DNA of 64,000 nucleotides from Cristatella mucedo (lineage: Eukaryota > Bryozoa > Phylactolaemata > Cristatellidae), in the NCBI GenBank assembly GCA_009760855.2, contig WPIO01000059.1, positions 1,643,501-1,707,500 on the forward strand, written 5' to 3'. Under the pieces are notes generated by a model. That model was not told the origin of the DNA and ran no database searches. It saw only the letters and a program-made list of their open reading frames with translations. Each line of letters starts with the position of its first letter. Positions within the stretch are counted from its first letter, which is position 1. A program made the translations under genes and the position numbers. Below, piece after piece: positions 22,777 through 33,110 of the stretch.

Positions 22777-24881
22777 CAGTAGTTTCCTGCTTAAATACGC
22801 ACCCGTTTAAGTACGCATCCCGGTTAAGTACGCATATTTTTTCATAAAATTCTGGGTTCAAGATTTATTAGTTAAACATGTCATCAATCGTCATTTGGCG
22901 CAGATTTCGAAGTTTCTTGCGTTTGGCTTTGAGAGAGACCACTTGGATCTCGCTCTGAAATGATTCAAACGATTTCTTAAGATCGTTGAATGTATCATCA
23001 GCTTCAGTTTGGACTTCAGAGCAGAGCAGCTGATCCTTGATGTCGAGAACCTGCTTATAAAGGGATTTGAACCCCTGAAATACAACTCCACTTTCTAAAC
23101 AGGCATTGAGATCTTGAGGATTAACGTCGTCATCATCATAATCCATCACATTTTCAAAAATCTTCATCGACTCAAAAAGCTCTTCAGCATCTCCCAATAC
23201 CGCAGCAATATATTCTTCTTTGTTCACGTCATCAACGTGAACAAAGTCTTCCAGTTCTGATGACGCGATAGATAAATTCAACGTGTCGAAAGCCTTCGCA
23301 AGTTCGGTGCACACATCTTCAACATTGCTATTAGCCTCTAGTTCTGGTTCTAAAGTCGTTAGTTTGGCTTTGACGAAAGTATTTTTTATTGAGCTTGCTG
23401 AAACAGGATCCCAGGCTTCTTTCACATAACTTGCAGCATCGATCAGGTGCGCTGGGTTCCCATAAAGGACCCCCGCAGCACCTCGTCGCAATCTTCGCCC
23501 CTGAACTTTCTTTCGACTTTTTGTCTCCTCGTCAAGTTTGTAAAAGTCAAGAACATCCTTGAGATACAAGTACTTGTATCGCTTTTTCAGAGCTGCGATT
23601 ATTCCCACGTCACAAGGCTGTTTCCAGCTTGTAGAATTCGGGGAAAAGAAAACGATTCAAATATTGTCGCATTCGAAGGCTTCAAAATGTCCCGCAGCGT
23701 TGTTCGTCAGCAATTGAACGTGACATGCGGTTCGTTTTTTCACTTCGGGAAAAAACACCTCATTGAACCACTTCCAACAAGTTCCTACATCCATCCAAGC
23801 TTTCGCTTGATTGAAATAAGGAGCTGGCTAATGTCGGTCCTTAATACAAGCTGGTTCTTTGGGTTTTCCGGTCAAAGTGCAAAGAATTCTAGGAGTTCCG
23901 GTTAAGTTGGCGCAAACAATCAGAGAAACTCGATCTTTTGCCCTCTTTTTGCTTCTAGTGCTTGAAATATCCTCGTCTGGCGTAAGAAGACTATATCTTA
24001 GAAGCAATCAAAAAACCAAACCGGTCTGTCCACCTTGTAGACATTTCGAGGGTCATATTGCACGATAATTGCGTACAGGTTTTCTAAAGCAGCTAACAAT
24101 TCCGGATCGTTCTTATTAACTTCTGCTCCCTCTTCGTGAAAGAGAATATTCTGCAATCCACGCTTAACTTTGAATTAACTTAACCATTGCCAAGATGCCT
24201 TAAAATCTGATTCCGGAATTGAGAGGCTGGAAACAGTGCTTTTTGCTTCGGCTATGGCGAAGGATGGTGGTACAGGAAGGGTGGCACGACGCATGCTGTC
24301 AATCCAGACACAAAGCATGTCCTGAAGCTCCCCAAATCGTCCAACTGACGCTAGAAAAGTCTTCTAACTTAGCCTCTTCTAACTTCAGCCATCAGGGCAG
24401 AATATCCAGGGCAGATCGTTCTTGGATCACTTCATGGTTCTCCCAAATCTTTCGGCTGGCGCCGTCACTAACGTCGTACTCCCGCGCTATGGCCCTCTTA
24501 CTGGGAGCAGACGCTTTGCTTAGCTTCGAGATGATTTCTCAGCGTTGAGACTCATCAAGGCGCTGGCCGTCTGGTTTCTTTGACATCGTAGCAAAATCGA
24601 AGCTGTAAGGAACGGGACAGGCTTAAGGAACGAGGCAGGTAAAAGGTCAAAGGACAAACAGAAAGCGGAAACAGGGAAACGCGAGGCAAGTCAATGACAA
24701 ACAACGCACGGATGTTGAATGAATGCGTCAGATCGCGCGTGCTCGTCACACTGCACGCCGTGCTGCCCGGTACAGGCAAGCGCTCCGGAAAGTGAACGGC
24801 ATGCCAAAAAGTACGCACCTACCAGCTAAGTACGCACAAACTTCACAGGTTCAAGTTACGTAATTAAACGGGAGACTACTG
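22777..24881 (-). mobile_element. Pogo/Tigger-type DNA transposon, complete ends
   Basis: The terminal inverted repeats begin CAGTAGT(T/C)TCC(T/C)G(C/T)TTAA on both ends and are flanked by TA at 22775-22776 and 24882-24883, the Tc1/mariner-superfamily target duplication. Near the ends a motif TTAAGTACGCA (with variants) is repeated three times on the left and twice on the right, probably transposase binding sites. The 2.1 kb body holds one decayed transposase on the minus strand. Confidence 0.9.
22868..24586 (-). pseudogene. Pogo/Tigger transposase, broken
   Basis: The minus strand starts MSKKPDGQRLDESQR, a stop, then SKRAIAREYDVSDGASRKIW, the CENP-B-type helix-turn-helix. Near the 3' part comes NNAAGHFEAFECDNI, a TGA stop, then FFSPNSTSWKQPCDVGIIAA, the usual end of the DDE catalytic domain. 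A 246-codon open C-terminal frame (22868-23608) follows and ends RQMTIDDMFN. Several frameshifts lie in the middle. The ends are intact but the enzyme is dead, so the copy could only have moved with outside help. Confidence 0.85.
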
Positions 24882-26050
24882 TACGTACCGACTCGCGTGC
24901 GCCTAGGTCTCATGCCTGACACGTGTGTTGTCGTACGGCAACACTGCAATCGACAATCGCACTTTGCTACAGACAATGATGTACCTCTGCCGTAAGTGAA
25001 TCCATGCTCTCACTAAAACCACGTTTATTCACGCAGATCCTTCGCAGCCTTTCAAGTCCATCTGGGGTGAGAATCATTCAGCATTTGCTTAGCTCGGTCA
25101 AATACCGTTCGTAAATTCGTCTTCTTTCGGCCATACCCGGATACGAAATTCGCTGCCGCTTAAAGCGGGATTTTACAGAATCCCGAAGGAGGAGAATGGC
25201 GAAAAAAAGGCCACAGCCGCCGCAGTTTTTAGTCAGTCGATACTGCGGTCAAAGTAAAGGCCTTGATTGTCGAATGTAAAAATCCTCGACTCGCGTTCAA
25301 CGTTCGCCTATCGTTTGTCACAAGCAACGAGAATAGCGCATTACTAGAGCTGATGGTCCTCATCTATTGTCCCCCCCCCCCCCCGCACTTCCGACACCAA
25401 ATGTTACAAAAGGGGTTCAATGGATTCCGCAGCCGTCACGAACTAGGCCGCAATAACAACACCCATGATGGTGCCTCAGCCTCAGCCCATGACGCGCGAC
25501 GAGTGAACGAGGCGACGCATGAACCTTGAATCGCGGCCAGCGACTTGTAGGTGCAGCCAGTGCACCAGTAACCACAAGTGATGAAAGTCGGTCATAAACT
25601 GACCGATTTACCACGTCGCCATTGAAATTTCAGTTACATTAGCTGCGTCTCTGTCGACGGCACGTAGTAGCTACGGACGTACGACACTTAAATGACAATT
25701 GAATGATGCAATCGCAAAGGTATTTAGTGGCTGAATTTTTGCAGTTGGGTCACGTTCACCACCTGGAAATTTTTTAAAGCTTATGCTCACCAGTAGCTTA
25801 TGATAGAACATTACTTAAACATGGAGAAGATATCCTTCGACACTACACACTCCTTTCTAGAAAAATCTCTAAAAAAACACCTGTCACTTACTTGGCATTT
25901 CGCTATACTAACCACTGTCATCTTCTGTTAGCGGAGGTGAGTCAGTCCCTAGTGGGAATTTTAATACAATAATAGACACAAAATAAATGGTTGGAAATGA
26001 GTTATTCCTATTCCTTCAGAGGAGCAGAGCACGGCTCATAAGACAGCACA
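24882..26050. other. No gene recognised
   Basis: Only a run of 14 C near 25371-25384 stands out. Open frames are short and show no family. Confidence 0.5.
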
Positions 26051-26051
26051 A

Positions 26052-26278
26052 ACCTTCAGGCGGAGCTAGGATTACCATCCGGGTGGATAACCATTCAGGC
26101 GGAGCTAGGATTACCATCCGGGTGGATAACCATTCAGGCGGAGCTAGGATTACCATCCGGGTGGATAAACATTCAGGCGGAGCTAGGATTACCATCCGGG
26201 TGGATTACCATTCAGGCGGAGCTAGGATTACCATCCGGGTGGATTACCATTCAGGCGGAGCTAGGATTACCATCCGGG
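26052..26278 (+). repeat. 39 bp minisatellite, about six units
   Basis: The unit TTCAGGCGGAGCTAGGATTA + CCATCCGGGTGGATAACCA is repeated nearly six times with very few changes. Because 39 is a multiple of three, a 142-codon frame stays open and repeats SGGARITIRVDNH. There is no other coding support. Confidence 0.93.
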
Positions 26279-26431
26279 ACGCAAGAGCCCAAGGTTTTTT
26301 GCGTGCGGGTCAAGACGCACAAGATCTTCATTTAGGGACAAGATGCGCAAGGAATACAAATTATGTCGCACAAACATACTACTTACTCGACAGGAATTCA
26401 GAGGTGGCTGAATGATTGGAAGTGGGACATA

Positions 26432-26513
26432 ATTTCGATCGGGCTTCCTTTGCAGCAAATCTAAAGCGCCTAGGAAGAGATTAAGTTCTCCGAGGGCGCA
26501 TTATTAAGTGTGC

Positions 26514-26545
<32 letters not shown>

Positions 26546-26546
26546 T
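26432..26546 (+). mobile_element. Short LINE group-A tail
   Basis: It starts near CTTCCTTTGCAGCAAATCTA, then the hairpin and a long (ATT)n. No RT or long UTR is attached. Confidence 0.88.
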
Positions 26547-26633
26547 GGGTAACGCTCAGGGGTCGGCGGCGTAGGATGAAGGGTCGCTGCCCAGGTCGCT
26601 GCCCCGCTGTTGCCGGAGGAAAATGGCCTCCCT

Positions 26634-26752
26634 GCCCCGCCCTGCCCTGCCCTGCCCTGCCCTGCCCTGCCCTGCCCTGCCCTGCCCTGCCCTGCCCTGC
26701 CCTGCCCTGCCCTGCCCTGCCCTGCCCTGCCCTGCCCTGCCCTGCCCTGCCC
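26634..26752 (+). repeat. (CCCTG)n pentanucleotide repeat
   Basis: About 24 uninterrupted CCCTG units. Open frames on both strands (ALPCP, GRAGQ) are artefacts. Confidence 0.95.
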
Positions 26753-27050
26753 CTGGATCCGTCATTAGCTTTGCAGATTGTCTTTTTTTTCAGCCGCGTG
26801 CCAAAAAATCCACGGGCTACCGCGGCAGCTACCCGACGACCTCAGATCGGGGACCTTACGCACGCGTTCTAGTGGAAGGAGCCCGCGTACTCGGATTTTT
26901 GAGAAAGAAGTAAATAAGCTAAATTAGCGGAACTGCTCCTGCTTATCGACTGCACGTCACGAGCGACGCCTTCAGTAATAACGATGATAATAACAACGAT
27001 GATATAAATAATAATACAGTTATTTTTAGTTTATTTGCCAAAGATCTTTA

Positions 27051-27346
27051 AGTGAAGGAACAGAACAGTTAATGTATAGTTCATATAGGACCTGAGGGCA
27101 CGAGGAGGCTGAAAGTGGTGCAGCAGTTCTGAGAGGGAAGCGAATTAAGTGAGTGACAAAACCGTACAGACAATGCTCTGCTTGATTTAAAGGCAGTGCA
27201 GATATCGATAAGTTGCGCACTCTGGCAGCTCTGTGCTCAAGGCAGATAAGTCTGGCTGGAATATGTTTCACCACGTGAATGTGCCTGATTGCATAGGCCG
27301 AATGACCAGCATACTGTGAGTGACGAAAGTCAAGACGTGATGCCAC
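27051..27346 (-). mobile_element. LINE group C C-terminal fragment
   Basis: The minus strand reads AGHSAYAIRHIHVVKHIPAR and LICLEHRAARVRNLSI, then ALPLNQAEHCLYGFVTH, which is the CR1/L2-type 'ARL-x-x-x-x-R ... L-x-W/L-P-x-x-x-R' region in a third subfamily. The same piece is at 54940-55268. Confidence 0.7.
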
Positions 27347-27483
27347 AAATGCTCAAAAGGATCGGTACAACTTCCATTCCTGCTTCGCTTCACTAGGCAT
27401 CATCCGGATGACGGACAAGATGGAGGATGACCAGACCAGACCAGACCAGGATGCTAAATTAGACGACGCGCCAGACCGGGAGG

Positions 27484-27593
27484 CTCAAGGCCCGAACCGC
27501 ACAAAGAGGAGGACTCAAGGCCCGAACCGCACAAAGAGGAGGACTCAAGGCCCGCACCGCACAAAGAGGAGGACTCAAGGCCCGAACCGCACG
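27484..27593 (+). repeat. 30 bp minisatellite, about four units
   Basis: The unit GGACTCAAGGCCCGAACCGC + ACAAAGAGGA is repeated. It is again a multiple of three, so the frame repeats RTQGPNRTKR. It is absent from the partner segment at 55300. Confidence 0.92.
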
Positions 27594-28443
27594 TGCCGAT
27601 CGTCGCTTTCTTGCTGAACGACTTGCGTACGACTTGTGTTAACGGCCTTTCGGACAGGCGGTCAGATCAATTTCCAACTCAAACTGCGTGTGCTGCTTTG
27701 CATATCTTTAAGCTGGATCGCTTAAACTGGAGATTCAGGAAAATCCCATGCTTAACTTCGGCGAACATAGGCGCACTAATTGGAAACCAGCGCTGCGATA
27801 AACTATATCGAGTTGCAGGAAACTGAGTTACCCCCAAAAGCTCCGGGGGTAGCGCTTGCTGCACCTGATGCATCCGACTGCAGTATGGCGGACGTTCTTT
27901 GCAAGCGTCGTTGCTCTGGATGTAGATACACAATACTTGAAGCAAAGGTTAGCAGTATTAATACAAAACAAAAATCTAATTATCGCAGGCAGTCGAGTTT
28001 ACGCACGGTTGGAATTATGGAAGGACGGAGAGTGGACCTGACTGCGGCTAACGTGCAGGTGCTTAGTAGCCCTAGCCACCTTTGCCTTGACCGAGGATAC
28101 TACCTAAGAAGGGGCAAGTCTTTCCGAGCCTGTTATTTACACTGTCGAGTACCGGACTGTTTTTCTTCGAGACTGCAGCTACTAAAGTATCTGTTTGCTA
28201 AATGGACTGCAGCCCGATGCTAGTCTAATATTTAACTTGTCTGATTGCTTTGCTAATCTGCGATCGTGCTGTGGACGGTGTCGGCATTAAGAGGCACGTT
28301 TACAAAAAAGACTGCTTGTCTCTCGCACGGCTTGTGTTTATCGATGGCTCCTCGCGCTATTGATGAATCGTGGAAGGTCCTGCTCGTTCTTACCGGCATT
28401 TCTACTAGCCACATTCTGCAGATGTGTCAGTGATATTTGAACT

Positions 28444-29392
28444 TCCTTGTGATGATCTAGCCGATCGCTTCTCTCGATTCTTTGTGCAGAAGATAGACAA
28501 GATCAGGGAATCCATCCCTGCGATGACAACCTCCCCACTAGAATGCTGTTCCTCGGTTCCTGGCTGCACCTCAATGTCTGCATTTAGGCAGGTCACTAGT
28601 GATCTAGTCCTAAAGTTCGTATCGCAATCAAAGAAGACAACAAGTCCTCTGGACCCTATTCCCACTGTCCTGCTCCTACGTTGCATTGATCTGCTGCTGC
28701 CATGCATAACTAACAGCCTTAATATGTCATTAGCCTCAGGTCATGTCCCAGCACCTTTCAAAAAAGCTGTAGTCAGGCCTCTCCTCAAGAAAGCAACACT
28801 AGACCAAGAGAACTTGAGCAACTACCGCCCAGTCTCCTTTCTACCAATTCTATCAAAGACACTGGAACGGGTTGTGGCAGACCAGCTAAACTCACATATC
28901 GAAACCTCACACCTTGCTAGTAAGTTCCAGTCCGGCTTCAGAGCTAATCACTCCACAGAGTCAGCATTGCTTAGGGTATACAACGACCTACTTAGGAATG
29001 CAGACATGGGTAGAGTGTCTCTGCTTGTTTTGCTCGATCTTTCGGCAGCTTTTGACACCATCGATCACAAAGTTCTTCTAGAGCACCTCTCATCTCGCCT
29101 GGGCATCACTGGCACTGCTCTGCAGTGGTTCAGGTCCTATCTCAGTCTCATGTTATTCATTTCGTCCTACGTATGCTTATGCGTGCTGACACTGTGCATG
29201 CTGCCACTAACCACATTTGCATGCTGACCCTGTGCATGTCACCCCTAACCATGTTATTCATTTTGTTTGTTTTTCAAGCATGATCCTACTTACTATTCTA
29301 TTGCGTATCACTTTGCAGCAAATGTAAAGCGCCTAGAAAGAGATTGAGTTCTCTGAGGGCGCCTTATCAAGTACATTATTATTATTATTATT
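28444..29392 (+). mobile_element. LINE group A copy with internal deletion and 4 bp target duplication
   Basis: An open frame (28424-29227) covers the RT fingers and motif A: SFLPILSKTLERVVADQL, FQSGFRANHSTESALLRVYN and LLDLSAAFDTIDHKVLLEHL. At about 29146 it jumps straight into the 3' UTR, so motifs B-D and the C-terminus are missing. The tail is the usual hairpin and ATT repeats. The empty site in the partner segment (TTTGAACT|GGGTTGATG near 56183) shows AACT flanking both ends here (28440-28443, 29393-29396). Confidence 0.9.
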
Positions 29393-29680
29393 AACTAGGT
29401 AGATGAAATGCGGTGACCTTAATAGCCCAGCAGGTCAAATAACTTTGCAAGGTTACAACCTTGAGGCTTCGGTTGCTGAATCGGCGAGTCTTTGTCAAAC
29501 CAATCAAGGAATCAATAGCAGGTTGCACGGTGATTGCAAGGCACCCAATGCTGCTGTTAGCCAAATGATGCTGCTTGTCCTACAAGGCTGAAATATATTG
29601 AGAGTGATGTTAGCCGAATATTGGTTTTTTCGAGAAGAAAAGGTTCGTAGTATCGTCACGCTCCGCTGTCCTCTTATTAT

Positions 29681-30729
29681 TGACTCAAAGTGCCAGATGA
29701 GAACAAGACTTAATGTCAAAAGACTCAGTACTGAGAGTGATAGTTAGAGAGAGGACAGAGGAGCGTCTGTGTCCATCCCGGACAGCGGGATAGAAGAGTG
29801 TGTGCAAGTAGCCGACAGTTGTGCGAATCAGCCAGACAACGCCCAAAACAGAAGAGGTAGGGCTGAGTCTGACAATCGCTTGCCGTCAGCTCAGCATGCT
29901 AGTTTATTGATGGGTCCAGTTTCAGGCTGACAGCTGGAATGCTGGTACTGGCAGCTTCGGCTGTACATTGACGTGCGTACAAGTCCGATGGCCTCTACAG
30001 TACAGCATAGCCGTTAGACGAACGTGTCTAGCCCTAAAGACCCTCACAGGAAATAAAACATCGCTTCAAGAAGAATGCTGTGTAATTTCATCATCGAATA
30101 GTTGAACTCGCAACTTTTTCAGGGTGGTGAGCGTTAGCTACGAATGAGTGTATATCTATGAGCATTCTTAAGCACCCGCGAACTCAAGTCGCTAGCTGCA
30201 AACAGAGCGCACGCAACTTATGCTAGTTCCCTACAGACGAGAGTGAGAGTTGCCCGGAAGCACGGCTAACGAGTGGTAGATTCAGCACCAATCGCATGCA
30301 AGTGTTCCCGACGGCTGCGGAGGTCGGCATTGCCGCCACGAGCGCCCGTAGCTTAAGCAACTGGTCCGCCGCGTCCTTAACCTAGAGCGGTATATACCAG
30401 ATCTAGCAAGATAGTGTACGTATGCATAACGCGCCAGTCATCGCACCATTCCAAATCATCACTCTCGATCACTTTTTTACGGCGTCTTAATCGCGGGCTT
30501 TAGAAACAATCGCGTTCCTAATTATTTTAATTCAAGAATCGCCACCGATCCGCTGCACAATCGTGATCCGGCCGATATAGCAATCTAACTTTTCAGTACA
30601 ATCAAAGTAACAGGAAAAGACTTTCCCAATTGTCAGCGTAGTCCTCTGCGCATGTTGGCAGCACGTGCGCATCAACAGGTTTGAACCCAGCGGTCGCTTG
30701 CTCGCACTTGCCGCCTCTTAGCGATCGTG
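29681..30729. other. No gene recognised
   Basis: Unique-looking sequence without a convincing exon or repeat. Confidence 0.5.
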
Positions 30730-30930
30730 GTGAGCCATGATGGCACACTAGGGACGCGGCTGTTTTTCACGACCTCGGTCCCGAGGTCGTGGGTTCGAAT
30801 CCTTCGGTGAGCGATCTTGTATTGTCGCTGCAAGTTTGGGGTGATAGCCGTAAAGCGTAAAGCATTTCTGTTGCTACACAAAAAGCAGGCTGCCGAATCT
30901 GCTAGTATTTGGGCAGGCCATCGTCCTTCA
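30730..30930 (+). mobile_element. tRNA-derived SINE
   Basis: It reads GAGCCATGATGGCACACTAG, then a 10 bp near-palindrome ACCTCGGTCCCGAGGT, then the polymerase III B-box GGGTTCGAATCC. A shared body follows (GCGATCTTGTATTGTCGCTG, GATAGCCGTAAAG, GCTACACAAAAAG). See 35912 for the family description. Confidence 0.82.
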
Positions 30931-32039
30931 CTACCTTTGCAAGTGGCGGTAAACGCCGCCAAGGCCTTGTAACGCCCAATTAATGAGGCAACTGACTCAT
31001 CCAAGACATAAATCTTGTCCTTTTAAAGATAACCTGTTCCTCGAAGCAGTTCAGTCGCCGCTCATTAAAGTCATCGTCACGACAGCGGCTCCATTTCAGT
31101 ACGGCGCCAGCTCCCAGCTCGCGTCAGCAACTCAGACGTCAGCTGGCTGGAGCCTGCATGCTCAATTTGCCTCGTCACAGGCACTACGAGTCTACGAGCA
31201 ACGGAGAGGCTTGAGAGTGGAGACGCGTTTTAAAGGAAGGAGAGCGCAGCGAAATGCCCAGCGATTATTGACCACACAAGCTCGCGGCAGCTCGTGAACC
31301 TCGATCGCCGACGACGGATGACCTTTGCCGCTGAGCAAGAACTGAGCCACTTATGAAAAGTAGCCGCGAAAGGCGGAATCCACTTCCGGCTCAATTCCGG
31401 CTTAGACTTTGTTTGCATGCGAATTTTTTGGGAATGCTTTGCCTTTTATGTGGCAGTCATCGAGACTTCGCGCATGGCATGTCGAACGTGGCCATCTTTT
31501 TAAAAGGCTGTGCTCTTACCACCAAGGAGCTGGCTGAGTAACTTTCTCAGCTATTGCTGCATTTGGTGTTAAGGATTTGGGCGCTCTTTGAAGCAGCTGC
31601 TAGCCACGACTGTCAGGAGAAACTTTGGGCGTCGGTGCTGTACCTACAAGTCTCTAGCTGTGATTGTAAGGCTTAGGACTCGTAGGACCAGCATTCGTCT
31701 CGCGTCGGCTGTGACCAGCAAAAACACCATCAATGCTCTGTTTGTCCTGTTCGGTCGTGGGACCCGCTACACTCGATTGTAATAATGACTAGAAATTGTG
31801 TGAGTGAACGCGAAGCATTACTTTACATACAATAAAATCGAGACCGCTGCTATGGATCGCAGCTCGAACTTGCCGTGGCTTCGCCCACTGTCATGTGGGG
31901 GTAATTTACAGGATTGCGGATATGTGCAACTGCATAAATTTTGGTGAGTTATCCGCAAAAGCGGATGTTCATGATATACAATAGAAGCAATAGTTTTGCC
32001 ACGCTATTCTCTTGAGAATCGAGGCGTAGCCTAGTTTAG
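30931..32039. other. No gene recognised
   Basis: Possibly a diverged SINE body scrap near 30945-30985 (GCAAGTGGCGGTAAACGCCG). No convincing exon. Confidence 0.45.
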
Positions 32040-32697
32040 CCATGTGTTACCTTTGCTGAAGTAGCGACAATGGCTTCCGGTTGATCGTCGGATACGGAAT
32101 AAAGTTCTCACGCTGACCATAAAGGCTAGCTATAGCTTGGCTCCATAAAACCTCGCTGAACTTCTGCACACATTTCAGGTTAGTCATACGTTCAGGTCCT
32201 TTATGGATAAAAATTTATCTGTCCCATTCCTATGCTTGTTGCCATTCAGCGTGCTACCATTAACCATTCGATCATGCTTCCTTTGCAGCAAACGTAAAGT
32301 GTCTAGAAAGACATCAAGTTCTCTTGTGGGCGCTATACAAATGTATCATTATTATTTTAACGCTTAAATATCGTTGGCGACCGAAGCTTTTGCTGTTCAC
32401 GTTCTAGACTGAGGAACGTACTTCCACAGTTCTTACGCAACGACATCTATTCTCCTGCTACGAAATGTGGCTTACCCTTTCCTGCCACCCTGAGCTGCAA
32501 CTTATATGATAATAACTTGCTTGACTGTCACTCTGATTTAGCTATGCTTCTCACATTCTCTTTGTTGGGTGAGGTGACGTCTGGTGGCTACAGTATGCGC
32601 ACCGAATAAATACCGCTTAGGCCTTGAGCGTGCGCTGTAGAAGACTCCTGCGTAATCCTCACCTTCGTTAGTTCGTTGCAGACGGAGATACGTTGGC
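32040..32697 (+). mobile_element. LINE group B copy split by an ATT-tailed insertion
   Basis: Diverged group-B text (GAAGTAGCGACAATGGCTTC ... CCTCGCTGAACTTCTGCAC ... TTTATGGATAAAAATTTATC) breaks at about 32248 and resumes at 32357 with CGCTTAAATATCGTTGGCGA. It ends at GACGGAGATACGTTGG. The insert is listed next. Confidence 0.82.
32248..32356 (+). mobile_element. Short ATT-tailed element nested in group B LINE
   Basis: It reads GCGTGCTACCATTAACCATT, TTCCTTTGCAGCAAACGTAA, a weakened hairpin and ATTATTATT. It is the same type of short tail-only copy as at 17219 and 42958. Confidence 0.8.
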
Positions 32698-33063
32698 TGC
32701 TGGACATCTCAGTGGCTGAGCCGCAGTCAGTGGCTGAGCCAGGCGTCCGGGGCGTGGTAGCAGCCGGGCCGCCGCCGCTAAGTCTACTCCTTCCTCCGAG
32801 CGTCGCCAAGAGTGACGAAATTATGTCTTAATTCCACTCGATGAGCAATCGCCGAGTTCCTGTCGAATAAACGCTGCTGCGATTTTGCGCTGTAGCGTTT
32901 GATTTCGGGTCGAAACCCGTCGACGTCTAGCTTTTGCGGGTCTTGCCCATGCATGAAAAATTCTGCTGGTCTCGCCTCCGTTCAGATGAAAATCCTAGCT
33001 CCTTCGCCGGTCGCAGTTATTTGTCTGACCCTAAAGAAGACGGCGACAACGACTGCTGCCAAG

Positions 33064-33110
33064 ATGACCTCTAAAAACCTCAAGAAGAGGCTACGTTTGA
33101 GTCTGTCGAG
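33064..33110 (+). CDS. Possible orphan first-exon end (weak)
   Basis: An ATG at 33064 gives MTSKNLKKRLRLSLS before a good donor-like GAG|GTATGC. The frame is open upstream to 32899 and includes another ATG at 32986. The surroundings (32740-33050) are GC-rich, as near a promoter. No matching downstream exon was found, so this may be chance. Confidence 0.18.

Larger units (their letters stand above)
27051..29680 (+). repeat. Duplicated segment, copy 1 (partner at 54934-57125)
   Basis: After removing insertions this segment aligns in order and orientation with 54934-57125. Shared blocks include the group-C LINE end, GATCGGTACA(A/G)CTTTCATTC-like text, TTGAAGCAAAGGTT(A/G)G, GTGGACCT(C/G)A, CTTTCCGAGCCTGTTATT and GATTGCAAGGCACCCAATGC. 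Divergence is noticeable by eye. Copy 1 carries a LINE (28444-29392) and a 30 bp minisatellite that copy 2 lacks. It lacks the pogo-like element of copy 2. Confidence 0.85.

Noticed and set aside
26510-26913. Open frames of 69-120 codons with ALPCP/GRAGQ repeats
   Set aside because: Artefact of the CCCTG pentamer.
30730-30930. A true tRNA gene
   Set aside because: B-box present but no acceptor stem or cloverleaf; shares a long non-tRNA body with other copies.
33064-33110. N-terminus of a PCTAIRE-type kinase (basic KRLRLSLS-like start)
   Set aside because: The similarity is a handful of basic residues, and no kinase exon follows.
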